Below are positions 35,878 to 44,361 of a DNA stretch of 64,000 bases, piece by piece. The stretch comes from Halorubrum sp. PV6. GTDB taxonomy: Archaea > Halobacteriota > Halobacteria > Halobacteriales > Haloferacaceae. Position 1 is the stretch's first letter. Each line of letters begins with the position of its first letter. Made by a program: the position numbers and the translations under genes. The stretch lies in assembly GCF_003990725.2 (NCBI RefSeq), contig NZ_CP030064.1:558001-622000 (forward strand). Direction: 5' to 3'. A model generated the notes under the pieces. It saw only the letters and a program-made list of their open reading frames with translations, had not been told where the DNA came from and searched no databases.

Positions 35878-36546
35878 TCAGTCACCTCTCGCGCCCGCCT
35901 GCGCCCCCGAAGCGCCCGCGCCCGCCGCCAGCCGCTCTCGCTCCGCGGACAGCAGTCGCTCCCAGAACCCGAACAGCCGACTGTTCAGCCCGTAGCGCTC
36001 GTCGACCCGCCTGACCCACGCGTCGTCGGCGAACAGCAGCCGCTGGAAGCGTCGCACCGGCGGCGATAACTCGTCGCGAACGCCGCCGTAGTACGACAGC
36101 GACTCCGTCCGCGTCTGCTCGACGAGCCCCGCCGGGACCTCGATGCCGTCGGCGGCCGCGGCGTGTTCGAACCACTCCAGGTGCAACAGCGCGTCGGCCA
36201 GCAGAAACCGCTCTCGGAAGCCGGAGACCCGCGCCAGCGCCGGCTTCCCGTCGATGGTCACGTCGCTCGGCCGGGAGAACTGCGGCGCCGTCACGGTCAC
36301 GTCCGCGGCGTCTGCGACCGCGCCGGCGACGCGTCGGAGCCGCCACTCCCCGTAGCGGACCGGCGCTATCAGGCCGAGTTCGTACCACGCCGGGAGCCAC
36401 TCGCAGTACGGCTCGGAGAACCGGCCGTCGGCGAGCAACGTCGCCGCGACGGACCGGGCCGCCGCGGGGGACAGTTCTGAGGGGTTCTCTCGGAGGGCGG
36501 CCGCGACCCCTGCGCCGTCGAGCGCGTCGGCGCCGTCGAACCCCAT
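35878..36546 (-). CDS. Hypothetical protein with unclear start (at least 222 aa)
   Basis: The reading frame from ATG 36546 gives 222 residues, helical, with an Arg-rich C-terminal half and an Ala/Gly tail. I recognise no family. The frame stays open for another 120 bases upstream and reads like real protein (LTTPTDFADWYDASRAY, then TRHVAAG), yet contains no ATG, GTG or TTG before an in-frame TAG at about 36667. Either the gene uses a non-standard start, perhaps the ATC after GGAGGGT, or its true start was lost. It follows the MinD-linked gene on the same strand after about 60 bases. Confidence 0.65.
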   Translation of the reverse strand: MGFDGADALDGAGVAAALRENPSELSPAAARSVAATLLADGRFSEPYCEWLPAWYELGLIAPVRYGEWRLRRVAGAVADAADVTVTAPQFSRPSDVTIDGKPALARVSGFRERFLLADALLHLEWFEHAAAADGIEVPAGLVEQTRTESLSYYGGVRDELSPPVRRFQRLLFADDAWVRRVDERYGLNSRLFGFWERLLSAERERLAAGAGASGAQAGARGD

Positions 36547-36724
36547 TCCCGCGGCGACGTGGCGGGTGTACGCGCGGCTCGCGTCGTACCAGTCGGCGAA
36601 GTCGGTCGGCGTCGTCAGACGGAGAAGGTGGAGGACGGTGATACCCTCCGTAGGAGTCGCATCGACCTAACTGCTGTGACGCTCCGGTCGGCGACTCCGC
36701 CGAGCCGGCCCGCCGCGTCGCCCG

Positions 36725-37327
36725 TCAGGTGAACTCCGCGTCGGCCTCGGCCTCGTCGTCGCCGGCGAGCGCGTCGTCGAGCCCCCACTCGGCCGCTCGC
36801 TCTTCCGCCTCCGAGCGGGCCTGCTCGCGGATCGCTTCGATCCGCTCGTCGTCTTCGAGGAACGCCGCGACCGCGTCGCCGTCGTCGTCGCCGTCGTCCA
36901 GTCGCTCGTCGGGGGCGGCCTCGCGGGTGCGGTCGGCGAGCGCGGGGTCGTCGGCCAGTTCCGTCGCCGCGGCGCCGGGCGCGACGCGGAGCGTCTCCTC
37001 CTCGTGGGCGGTTTCGAGCGCGGCGTCCGCCACCGCGTACAGCTCGACGCGGTAGGGGCCGGGAACCGCGAGCTCGGCGAGCGCGTCGGGGCCGCCGCTG
37101 TCGCTCACCGTGTTGTACGCGAGCACGGGGACGCCGTCGGCGAAGGTGACGACGCCGCGGGCGTCGCCCTCCAAGAGGAGCGTCTCCTGTGGCACGAGCG
37201 TCGCGTACCCGGTCAGTTCCCGGTCGAGCGCCCGCGAGAGCGTCGTCCCCACGTCGGAGACGACGCGGGAGCGCAACAGGTCCCCGCGCGGAATGCGAAG
37301 CGCCGTGCTCCCGGCGCTCTCGGTCAT
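36725..37327 (-). CDS. Acidic hypothetical protein coupled to a MinD-like ATPase
   Basis: A 200-residue protein. The first 110 residues form an alpha/beta domain (GDLLRSRVVSDVGTTLSRAL, GYATLVPQETLLLEGDARGV, VPVLAYNTVS, GPYRVELYAV); the rest is a highly acidic helical tail. The ATG at 37327 overlaps the stop codon of the MinD-like gene (ATGA), so the two are translationally coupled and probably work together, perhaps as effector and switch. I recognise no named family. Confidence 0.8.
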   Translation of the reverse strand: MTESAGSTALRIPRGDLLRSRVVSDVGTTLSRALDRELTGYATLVPQETLLLEGDARGVVTFADGVPVLAYNTVSDSGGPDALAELAVPGPYRVELYAVADAALETAHEEETLRVAPGAAATELADDPALADRTREAAPDERLDDGDDDGDAVAAFLEDDERIEAIREQARSEAEERAAEWGLDDALAGDDEAEADAEFT

Positions 37328-38091
37328 GGCGTGTCCGGGACGACCGCGCTTCGGAAGCGGTCGGCGACGGCCCCTTCGTCCCCGTCGCGGACGTCGAGCC
37401 GCGCGGCGGCCCGCCGGTAGCGGGCGGCGGGGTCGCTCTCGGGAGCGTGCGCGAGCAGCGGCTTGCCGGCGCGTCGCGCGTCTCTCACGGCGTCGCTTTC
37501 GGGCACGGTCGCGAGCACCGGGCCGCCGAAGCGGCGTTCGGCCTGCTCGGTCACGTCGGCGGCGTCGTCGCGGACCTTGTTGAACAGCACGCCCGCCGTG
37601 CCCGTGCCGTACGAGCGCGCGTACTCCTGTACCTTCAGCCCGTCGGAGAGCGCGGGGATCGTCGGTTCCACGACGACGACGATGCGGTCCGCCAACACGA
37701 CCGGTAACACGGCCGACTTCGAGCCGAGCGCGGCCGGCGAGTCGAGCAGCAGAATGTCGGTGTCGCGGGCGAGTTCGGCGACCACGTCGCGGAGCCGCTC
37801 CGGTTCGGCGGCCTCGAAGCCGGCGAGCGACGTGCCACAGGGGACGACGGAGAGCCCGAACCGGTCGTACGTCGCCTCCGAGACGGTCGTCGCGGTTTCG
37901 GCGACGAGCAGATCGTGGAGCGTGACGGCCGCGTCGTCGAGTCCGGCGTGAAAGAGGAGGTTCGCCATCCCCGTGTCGGCGTCGACGACGGTGACGTCGT
38001 GCTCCTCGGCGAGCGCCATCCCGAGCGCGAGCGTGCTCGTCGTCTTGCCCGTGCCGCCCTTCCCGCTGGCGACCGCGAACGCCTCGACCAT
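37324..38091 (-). CDS. MinD/ParA-like P-loop ATPase
   Basis: A 255-residue deviant-Walker ATPase. Walker A is SGKGGTGKTTSTLALG with the signature N-terminal Lys, switch I is VVDADTGMANLLFHAGLDD, and Walker B is DILLLDSPAALGSKSAV. There is no amphipathic membrane-targeting helix at the C-terminus, where classical MinD has one. Archaeal MinD paralogues position structures such as archaella and chemosensory arrays; which structure this one serves is unknown. It is coupled to the downstream acidic gene by a 4-base overlap. Confidence 0.9.
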   Translation of the reverse strand: MVEAFAVASGKGGTGKTTSTLALGMALAEEHDVTVVDADTGMANLLFHAGLDDAAVTLHDLLVAETATTVSEATYDRFGLSVVPCGTSLAGFEAAEPERLRDVVAELARDTDILLLDSPAALGSKSAVLPVVLADRIVVVVEPTIPALSDGLKVQEYARSYGTGTAGVLFNKVRDDAADVTEQAERRFGGPVLATVPESDAVRDARRAGKPLLAHAPESDPAARYRRAAARLDVRDGDEGAVADRFRSAVVPDTP

Positions 38092-38215
38092 GCGCGCACC
38101 TGACCGACCGCTCGGCTAAAACCTGTCCATCGCGGGCGCCGCCGGGCGGGCGACGGAGCGGTCGGGAGTCGATTCCACTGCACAGCGTTTTGCCCCTCGG
38201 TGCCAACTACCACCT

Positions 38216-39538
38216 ATGCCAACCGTCATCGACGCGAACGCGTTCCGCGACATGATAGACGAGCGCCGACGCGGCGAGCGGTCGTTCGCCCTCGTCGACA
38301 CGCGACCGGCGGAGAGCTACGAGAGCTGGCAGATTGCCGACTCCGTCCACTACTTTTATAAGCCGTTTCACGAGTTCGACGTCGACGACTTCGAGGCGGA
38401 GACCGGCGTCGGTCCCGGCGACGCGATCGTGACGACCTGCGCGAAGGGGAAGGCCTCGCTCGACTTCGCCGAGGAGCTGGAGGCGGCGGGCTACGACGAC
38501 GTCACGGTCCTCGCGGACGGGATGCGTGGGTGGTCTGCCGTGTACGACCGGACCGCGGTCCCGCTCCCCGACGCGGGCGACGAACCCCTCGACGTCGTCC
38601 AGATCCAGCGGCGCGCGAAGGGCTGTCTCGGCTACCTCGTGGTGGGCGGGCGGTCGTCCGGGGGCGACGGTGAACGAGATGATCCCGACGGCTCCGACCG
38701 CCTCGCTATCGCTGATTCCGATGGCTCCGACCGCGTCGCCATCGCTATCGACGTCTCCCGACACGGCGACGAGTGGCGGGAGGCGGCGGCCGCACGCGAC
38801 GCGTCCATCGCCGCGGTCCTCGACACGCACGTCCACGCCGACCACCTCTCCGGCGGCCGGGACCTCGCCGACGAACTCGGCGTCCCGTACTACCTCCCGG
38901 CGGCGGCCGAAGCGCGCGACGTGGCGTACGCGTTCGAGTCGCTCGCGCGCAACGAGACGCTCGACGTCGGCGGCGTCGACGTGAAGGCGCTCGCGACCCC
39001 CGGCCACACCGACGACGGCGCGAGCTACCTCGTCGGGCGGTCCGCGCTGCTCACCGGCGACACGCTGTTCACCGACAGCGTCGGGCGGACGGAACTGCAG
39101 TTCGCGGCTGGCGGCGACGGCGGGGACGACGACGCGGGCGACGACCAGAAAGCGACCGCCGGCGCGGCGACCGGCGCAGAGCGGCTCTACGAGTCGCTCC
39201 ACGGAACCCTGCTCGCGGAGCCCGACCGGATCGTCGTCTGTCCGGGGCACTTCGCGGTCGCGAACGACGGGACGACCGGCGACGTCACGCCCGGCGAGCC
39301 GGTGACGACGACGGTCGGCGCGGCTCGACGGGGGCTCGACGTGCTCGACCTCGACCGCGGGGCGTTCGTGGAGCGCATCACGGCGACGCTCCCGGAGAAG
39401 CCGCCGAACTACGAGGCCGTCATCGCGGCGAACCGCGGCGTCGAGTCGCCGCCCGACGAGGTCGCGGCCATCGAGCTAGAGCTGGGTCCGAACCGGTGTG
39501 CCGCCGACGCCGGGGCGGAGCCCGCCGCGGACGACTGA
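38216..39538 (+). CDS. Rhodanese plus metallo-beta-lactamase fusion (persulfide dioxygenase-like)
   Basis: A 440-residue protein. The N-terminal rhodanese domain (about residues 1-115) has an active-site Cys in VTTCAKGKAS. The C-terminal MBL domain has THVHADHLSGG, the second-site His in TPGHTDDGASY, Asp in LLTGDTLFTDSVGRTE and CPGHF, the ETHE1-like pattern for persulfide oxidation or sulfide detoxification. Relative to usual tandem order the rhodanese is first. A near-duplicated insert in the linker (DGSDRLAIAD then DGSDRVAIAI) comes from a short DNA repeat at about 38690-38760. Confidence 0.9.
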   Translation: MPTVIDANAFRDMIDERRRGERSFALVDTRPAESYESWQIADSVHYFYKPFHEFDVDDFEAETGVGPGDAIVTTCAKGKASLDFAEELEAAGYDDVTVLADGMRGWSAVYDRTAVPLPDAGDEPLDVVQIQRRAKGCLGYLVVGGRSSGGDGERDDPDGSDRLAIADSDGSDRVAIAIDVSRHGDEWREAAAARDASIAAVLDTHVHADHLSGGRDLADELGVPYYLPAAAEARDVAYAFESLARNETLDVGGVDVKALATPGHTDDGASYLVGRSALLTGDTLFTDSVGRTELQFAAGGDGGDDDAGDDQKATAGAATGAERLYESLHGTLLAEPDRIVVCPGHFAVANDGTTGDVTPGEPVTTTVGAARRGLDVLDLDRGAFVERITATLPEKPPNYEAVIAANRGVESPPDEVAAIELELGPNRCAADAGAEPAADD

Positions 39539-39618
39539 TATCTCGGTCGTCGGGGTCGTCAGCCCGTGGCGGTCGCTCCGCGTCGAACAGAGAGACGCAC
39601 CGATCCGAGCGCCCGCGG

Positions 39619-39903
39619 TCAGCCGCCGTCCGCTCGGTCCGCGATTCGACTCGCGAGCTCCCGCGCGGCGGCGACGTGGTCGTCGGCCTCCGGATCGCCG
39701 GTCCCGTCGACCGCCGCGAGCAGGGTTCGGATCTCGTCGGCTCGCCTGACGACCGTCGCGTCGTCGACCCCGCCGTCGGCGATCTCCGCGGCGAGCGCCT
39801 GCGCCTCGCCGAGTCGCCAACCGGCCTCGCGCTCCACCGGCAGCTCCTCGGTGGCCGCGAGGTGGTCGTGTAACGCCGCGAGCGGGTCGGAATCGTCGCT
39901 CAC
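39619..39903 (-). CDS. Small acidic helical hypothetical protein (94 aa)
   Basis: A 94-residue protein starting at GTG 39903, almost entirely predicted helix with heptad-like Leu/Ala spacing (LAALHDHLAATEEL, ADEIRTLLAAVDG, HVAAARELASRIADR). It has no cysteine, metal site or membrane segment. It is flanked by the rhodanese/MBL gene and a zinc-ribbon gene and could form a small helical bundle. I recognise no family. Confidence 0.7.
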   Translation of the reverse strand: MSDDSDPLAALHDHLAATEELPVEREAGWRLGEAQALAAEIADGGVDDATVVRRADEIRTLLAAVDGTGDPEADDHVAAARELASRIADRADGG

Positions 39904-39921
39904 TGGTCTATCCCGATCACG

Positions 39922-40194
39922 TCAGTCGTCGTGGATGAACACGAGTCGCTTCGACTCGGTGTTACACAGGCACAGGTCGATCCCGTCGCGGGTCGCGCCG
40001 ATCTGCTGCCAGCCGTGGTCGCTGACGAACAGCGTCTGGAACACCCCGCGGTCGCAGTCGGGGTTCGGGCAGCCGACGCCCGCGGCGTTCTTATAAACGG
40101 TCGTCCCGCCCCCGGAGCTCTGCCGGACCAGTCCGTCTGTCAGCGAGCGGAACTCCTGGGCGGACATCGGGCCTTCCATCTCCTCGTCTGCCAT
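39922..40194 (-). CDS. Small zinc-ribbon-like protein (90 aa)
   Basis: A 90-residue protein with EFRSLTDGLVRQSSGGGTTVYKN, a split cysteine pair GCPNPDCDRG and a second pair in LCLCNTESKRLVFIHDD. The layout resembles a haloarchaeal family I recall as DUF7385, sometimes labelled flagella-cluster protein, but that name is from memory. A strong TATA element (GGTTTATATATG) lies about 25 bases upstream of the ATG at 40194, giving a leaderless start; an upstream in-frame GTG/ATG context at 40218 is less likely. Confidence 0.75.
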   Translation of the reverse strand: MADEEMEGPMSAQEFRSLTDGLVRQSSGGGTTVYKNAAGVGCPNPDCDRGVFQTLFVSDHGWQQIGATRDGIDLCLCNTESKRLVFIHDD

Positions 40195-40258
40195 ACCTTC
40201 GCGTTCGCAGTCCAGCATATATAAACCGCCTGCCTATGTCAGTTCCTGGCACACCGCG

Positions 40259-41125
40259 TCAGCGGCTCCCCGCCGCCTGCGCCTCTCGTTTGACCGCGTC
40301 GGCGTACGCGTCGGCCAGTCGGGTCGGCTCCGGGAGTTTGTACCCCGCACACAGCGCCTCGACGAGGTCGGTCGCCGTCCCGGTCGACACCCGGTGTCCG
40401 GGGCTCACGTACAGGGGATTGACGCGCCGGCTGTTCGGGTACTGTCGGGACTGAAGCGCGTGCCCGATCACGGTTCCCGGCTCGGCGGTCGTCACGCGCT
40501 CGTCGGCGCGGATCGGCGTTCGCCAGCCCGCGGGCCGCTCGTCTGTCGACTCGTCCGGCTCCCCGCACAGCAGGCGCTTTGCGACGCCCACGCTCGGTGC
40601 GTCCACCAGCACGCCGATGTGCGTCGCCAGCCCGGCCTCGCGAAAGTGGATCCGGCCGGAGCCGTCACACACCAACAGATCCGGCTCGGCGTCCAGTGCG
40701 GCGAGCGCCGCCCGTATCGGCCCGCCTTCCCGGAACGCGAGCAGGCCCGGCACGTACGGAATCGACAGCGGCGTGACCGCGCTCGCGTACTCGATCACGT
40801 CGCCGGCGCGGAACGCGACCGCGGCGGAGACGGCCCGCTCCGGCCCCTCGTCGGGCGTCAGAAACGCCTGGTCGACCCCCACGACGACCGGCGCGTCGGG
40901 CGTTGACTGGTCGGGACTCGTATCGGTCCGTGCCTCCGGCAGGCCGTCGGTCAGGTCCGCCGGCTCGTCGATCGCGACGCTCGCCGGGTCGAGGTCGTGG
41001 TCGTCGGCCTCCGTCGCCGCCGCCGCCAGGTCGCGCTGGAGCGACTCCATCTCCGCGCGGGAGAGCGAGGGGTCCGGGAGGAACTCAGGGCGCGCGATGC
41101 TGTCCGGGTCCACGGGCGACGACAT
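40259..41125 (-). CDS. nfi: Endonuclease V
   Basis: A 288-residue deaminated-DNA repair nuclease that nicks near inosine. Catalytic residues line up as Asp85 in GVDQAFL (the usual VDxxY, here with Phe), Glu133 in VPGLLAFREG and Asp154 in LVCDGSGRIH. The downstream HIGVL and VAKRLLCG regions follow. The N-terminus is extended by an acidic segment of about 75 residues. The start codon at 41125 abuts the stop of the upstream rhomboid gene, so the two are cotranscribed. Confidence 0.92.
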   Translation of the reverse strand: MSSPVDPDSIARPEFLPDPSLSRAEMESLQRDLAAAATEADDHDLDPASVAIDEPADLTDGLPEARTDTSPDQSTPDAPVVVGVDQAFLTPDEGPERAVSAAVAFRAGDVIEYASAVTPLSIPYVPGLLAFREGGPIRAALAALDAEPDLLVCDGSGRIHFREAGLATHIGVLVDAPSVGVAKRLLCGEPDESTDERPAGWRTPIRADERVTTAEPGTVIGHALQSRQYPNSRRVNPLYVSPGHRVSTGTATDLVEALCAGYKLPEPTRLADAYADAVKREAQAAGSR

Positions 41126-42085
41126 TTAAAAGCGCCCGCCCGGACCACCGGGACCGCCCGGCCCGCGGGGACCGCTCGCGCCGCCCATCGAGACGCCGCC
41201 CATGCCGCCCGCGGAGCGCGACAGCCCCTCGTATCGCTTGCCGAACGCGAGCCCGATGGCGAAGCCGATCAGGTGCGCGAGGTGTGCGATACCGCCGACG
41301 CCGCCCGTCCCGCTCTGGATCACGAGGACCGCCGAGACGAGCGCGATCCCCCACGTCAGGTACTTGATCTTCATCGGGACGACGAAGAAGAGGAGCACCT
41401 GCATGTTCGGCCGCCAGACGGTGAGCACGCCCAAGATCGCGAAGCCCGCGCCGCTGGCGCCGAGCACACCCGTCGGCGGCGCGCCCGTCGCGATCGCGAA
41501 CAGGACGTGGCCGAGGCCAGCGATGGCCCCCGCGGCGAAGAAGAACCCGACGAACCGCTTCGAGCCGACCGCGCGCTCGACGAGCGGGCCGAAGAAGAAC
41601 AGCACGACGCTGTTCCCGATGATGTGGTAGAGGCCGACGGGGGAGTGAGACAGCACCGAGGTCACCCACGTCCAGACGTTCCCGAGCGCCTCCGACTGGA
41701 GCACGAAGAGGGTGTTGTGGAGCGGCCGGCCGCCGACGGTGAGAGCCACCCACTGCGCGACGAACGTGAGCCACATCGCGAGCAGGAGCGCGTACGTCGC
41801 GTTCCCGCGGAAGTAACTCACGAGCCCGCCGGTGCTGGTCTCGCGGTCGATCCGTCGCTTAATTCGATCGGTGACGCCTGCCGAACCGCCCCCGCTCGAC
41901 CCGGCGTTGGCCTCGACGCTGTCGTCGAAGCCGCTGTCGAACACCCCGCCGGGGTCGTCCCACTCTGCGAGCCCCGGACAGTTGTGGTTCTCGGGAAGGC
42001 GGTGGTCGGCACAGAACGTCTGGCCGCACCGTTTACACTGGTAGGGAAGGTTTTCGTACTCCCCACACACGTCACACGTCGCCAT
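41126..42085 (-). CDS. Rhomboid intramembrane serine protease with N-terminal AN1-type zinc finger
   Basis: A 319-residue membrane protease. Residues 1-36 hold an AN1-like zinc finger (CDVC, CKRC, CADH, HNC). Six membrane helices follow. The catalytic Ser211 in VLGASGAGFA and His271 in HLAHLIGFAIG form the dyad, and Asn158 in HIIGNSV is the oxyanion residue. A Gly/Pro/Met-rich tail ends the protein. The finger probably recruits substrates or partners. The ATG at 42085 is chosen over a GTG three codons earlier. A similar finger occurs as a separate protein at 44362-44697. Confidence 0.94.
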   Translation of the reverse strand: MATCDVCGEYENLPYQCKRCGQTFCADHRLPENHNCPGLAEWDDPGGVFDSGFDDSVEANAGSSGGGSAGVTDRIKRRIDRETSTGGLVSYFRGNATYALLLAMWLTFVAQWVALTVGGRPLHNTLFVLQSEALGNVWTWVTSVLSHSPVGLYHIIGNSVVLFFFGPLVERAVGSKRFVGFFFAAGAIAGLGHVLFAIATGAPPTGVLGASGAGFAILGVLTVWRPNMQVLLFFVVPMKIKYLTWGIALVSAVLVIQSGTGGVGGIAHLAHLIGFAIGLAFGKRYEGLSRSAGGMGGVSMGGASGPRGPGGPGGPGGRF

Positions 42086-42206
42086 TGTCGCCACTTACGG
42101 GGGCGGTGGTAAAGCGGTTTGGCTCTATCCGTGGTCCTTTAACAGGCAGTCGCCGGCCTTCGTGGCGGTTTATGACCGATAGTCGGTGACTCGCCGGAGA
42201 ACACCG
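42086..42206. other. Intergenic region upstream of the rhomboid gene
   Basis: No gene is seen. It holds the rhomboid promoter (a weak minus-strand TATA near 42105) and, on the plus strand, GGTTTATGACC at about 42165-42175, a TATA-like sequence directly before the repeat element that follows. Confidence 0.4.
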
Positions 42207-42350
42207 CCAAAGCCCCACCCGACCGCACAGCCCTGCACCTCACGCCTCCCCAGCCTCGCCGCTCACGCCCTGCGGGCGTTCGCGGCGTCCCTCGCGCGGT
42301 GCTGCTCGGCCGCGAAGCGGCCTCGCAGGCACGCGCCACCGCACCGCCCG
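42207..42350 (+). repeat. GC-rich structured intergenic repeat, copy A
   Basis: Starts CCAAAGCCCCA and contains CCCAGCCTCGCCGCTCAC, then CCCTCGCG and a perfect hairpin GGCCGC-GAA-GCGGCC. The same blocks, in the same order, occur on the minus strand at 57504-57408. The first stem is CGCCGC pairing with GCGGCG around GCCC-TGC-GGGC. TATA-like sequences lie on both sides (about 42168 and 42355). It contains no plausible gene and is probably a dispersed element of this genome. Confidence 0.55.
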
Positions 42351-42399
42351 TTCACTTATAACCGGCCGTCGCGGTCGGTGATCGACGATTTATATCTGG

Positions 42400-43107
42400 T
42401 CACTTACCCGTTCCGTCCTCCCGCAGTCCGTCGACGAGTGCTCTGAGCGTCGCGAGCGGGTACTGTCCGGGCGCCGTGGCGTTCGTGGGGTCGACCGGCG
42501 CGTACCCGATTTTCGACCCGTAGACGGGCGCCACGGCGCGCGTGTGCCGCCCCGGCTCGCCCATGCACATCGTCGCGACGCGGTGGCCCGCCGCGGTCGC
42601 CTCGTGGGTCGCCCGCAGCATCGCGAGCGCGTCGACCGGCGCGGTCGCCGTCGTCGCCAGTTTCCCCACGTCCCCCTCGCTCGCGGCGTCGGCGAGGAGG
42701 TCGACGAGGGCCGCGGGCTCGGGCGTCGACTCGAAGTCGTGAACCGAGGCGACCACGCTCGCGCCCGCCTCGCGGGCCGCCTCGCGAAGCGCCGCCGCGT
42801 GCGACTCCTCCGCAGGGTCCGGGTGCGTGCCGTGCAGCGCGGCGAGTTCCACGTCCACCGCGGCGACCGCCTCGTGACCGATCGCGGTCGAGAGCGCGTC
42901 GTACCGGCCGAGCCCCTCGGCCTCGCCGCCCTCCCACGACGCCCGGTTCGTGACGAGCAGCGGGAGTTCGCCGTCGTACGCCTCCAGCTGGTCGAGCGGG
43001 TCGCTCGCGAGGTCCATTCGGTACTCGACGGCGTCTGCGTGTTCGCGGGCGGCCGGCTCCTCCGAGAGGTCGGCCGTACTCGCGGTCAGAACGAACTCGT
43101 CGAACAT
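42400..43107 (-). CDS. aroD: 3-dehydroquinate dehydratase, type I
   Basis: A 235-residue TIM-barrel enzyme of the shikimate pathway, dehydrating 3-dehydroquinate through a Schiff base. The catalytic pair is His123 in ASVHDFEST and Lys149 in GDVGKLATTA. Further motifs are AVEYRMDLA and the C-terminal GSKIGYAPVD plus APGQYPLATLR, which binds substrate carboxylate. The size is normal. The ATG at 43107 gives MFDEFVLTASTADL. No other shikimate gene is adjacent. Confidence 0.95.
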   Translation of the reverse strand: MFDEFVLTASTADLSEEPAAREHADAVEYRMDLASDPLDQLEAYDGELPLLVTNRASWEGGEAEGLGRYDALSTAIGHEAVAAVDVELAALHGTHPDPAEESHAAALREAAREAGASVVASVHDFESTPEPAALVDLLADAASEGDVGKLATTATAPVDALAMLRATHEATAAGHRVATMCMGEPGRHTRAVAPVYGSKIGYAPVDPTNATAPGQYPLATLRALVDGLREDGTGK

Positions 43108-43195
43108 ACGCGGGCGTTCCGCGGCCGGGGACTTAGGTGTACGCGTCCGGCGAAAAACGGGTCCGACTCGCGGCAAAACGGCGTCCGTCGTCGGT

Positions 43196-44170
43196 TCAGG
43201 CGACGAGTCCGTCTTCGGCCTCTAACAGCTCGTGGTACCGGTTGCGGATCGTGACCTCGCTGATGTCGGCGACCTCGCTGACGGCGGCCTGGGTCGTCTT
43301 CTCGTTCGTGAGGAGGGCGGCGGCGTAGACGGCGGCGGCGGCGAGGCCGACAGGCGACTTGCCGGAGTGGACACCCTTCTCCTTGGCGTTACGCAGGAGG
43401 CTCTTCGCGCGCATCTCGGACTCCTCGGAGAGCTCTAAGTCGGAGGCGAAGCGGGGAACGTACTGCTCGGGATCGGCCGGCTTCACTTCGAGCTTGAGTT
43501 CGCGGACGACGTAGCGGTACGTCCGGGCGATCTCGGCTTTCTCGACGCGGGAGACGTCGGCGATCTCGTCGAGCGAACGGGGGACGCCGGCCATCCGCGC
43601 GGCGGCGTACACACAGGAGGTCGAGACGCCCTCGATGGAGCGGCCGGGGAGCAGGTCCTCGTCGAGCGCGCGCCGGTAGATGACGGAGGCGGTCTCGCGG
43701 ACGTTGTCCGGGAGCCCCTGTGCCGAGGCCATGCGGTCGATCTCGCCGAGCGCCTGCTTGAGGTTGCGCTCCTTCGAGTCGCGGGTGCGGAACCGCTCGT
43801 TCCACTTGCGGAGGCGCTGCATCTTCTGGCGCTGGCGCGCGCCGAGCGACCGGCCGTACGCGTCCTTGTCGCGCCAGTCGATGTTCGTCGAGAGCCCCTT
43901 GTCGTGCATCGTGTTGGTCGTCGGGGCGCCGACGCGGCTCTTCTCGTCTTTCTCGCGAGAGTCGAACGCGCGCCACTCCGGCCCGCGGTCGACGGAGTCG
44001 GCCTCGACGACGAGCCCGCAGTCGGCGCAGACGCTCTCGCCGTGTTCCTCGTCGTTGATGACGTTGCCGTCGCACTCAGGACAACTCAACGTCTCGTCAG
44101 TCTGTTCCGATTCCGTCTCCGTCGTCTCCGTTCGGGAGCGACTCCCCCGCGTGTGTATTCGTTCACTCAT
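43196..44170 (-). CDS. tfb: Transcription initiation factor TFB
   Basis: A 324-residue archaeal TFIIB. The N-terminal zinc ribbon has CPECDG and CADCG (about residues 30-52), followed by the B-reader/linker segment (RGPEWRAFDSREKDEKSRVG, SLGARQRQKMQRLRKWN) and two cyclin-like repeats (about residues 130-225 and 230-320) ending with the recognition helix region ISEVTIRNRYHEL. It recruits RNA polymerase to TBP-TATA-BRE complexes. Haloarchaea have several TFBs; this is a full-length one. A near-palindrome sits around its predicted transcription start. Confidence 0.96.
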   Translation of the reverse strand: MSERIHTRGSRSRTETTETESEQTDETLSCPECDGNVINDEEHGESVCADCGLVVEADSVDRGPEWRAFDSREKDEKSRVGAPTTNTMHDKGLSTNIDWRDKDAYGRSLGARQRQKMQRLRKWNERFRTRDSKERNLKQALGEIDRMASAQGLPDNVRETASVIYRRALDEDLLPGRSIEGVSTSCVYAAARMAGVPRSLDEIADVSRVEKAEIARTYRYVVRELKLEVKPADPEQYVPRFASDLELSEESEMRAKSLLRNAKEKGVHSGKSPVGLAAAAVYAAALLTNEKTTQAAVSEVADISEVTIRNRYHELLEAEDGLVA

Positions 44171-44215
44171 GGCTAAACCCCCTCTCGGTAACTGAACACG
44201 GCCCGAGAGCGATCT

Positions 44216-44231
44216 TACCTCAAAGAGGGTA
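44216..44231. promoter_or_regulatory. Imperfect palindrome in the tfb leader
   Basis: TACCTC-AAA-GAGGGTA lies 46-61 bases upstream of the tfb ATG and just downstream of a minus-strand TATA element GTTTTAAGTTTAG (about 44246-44234). A factor bound here would cover the transcription start, the position of a repressor or autoregulator. The function is inferred. Confidence 0.4.
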
Positions 44232-44361
44232 GAACTAAACTTAAAACGACCGGAACGCATCGGCGAAAAGCCGGCAAAAGAACACGATCTATCACGGGTT
44301 TTCGGGCGTCTCGCGCTCTTGGGCCACACAGCAGACGCCTCTCGCTACGGGAACCACGAGA

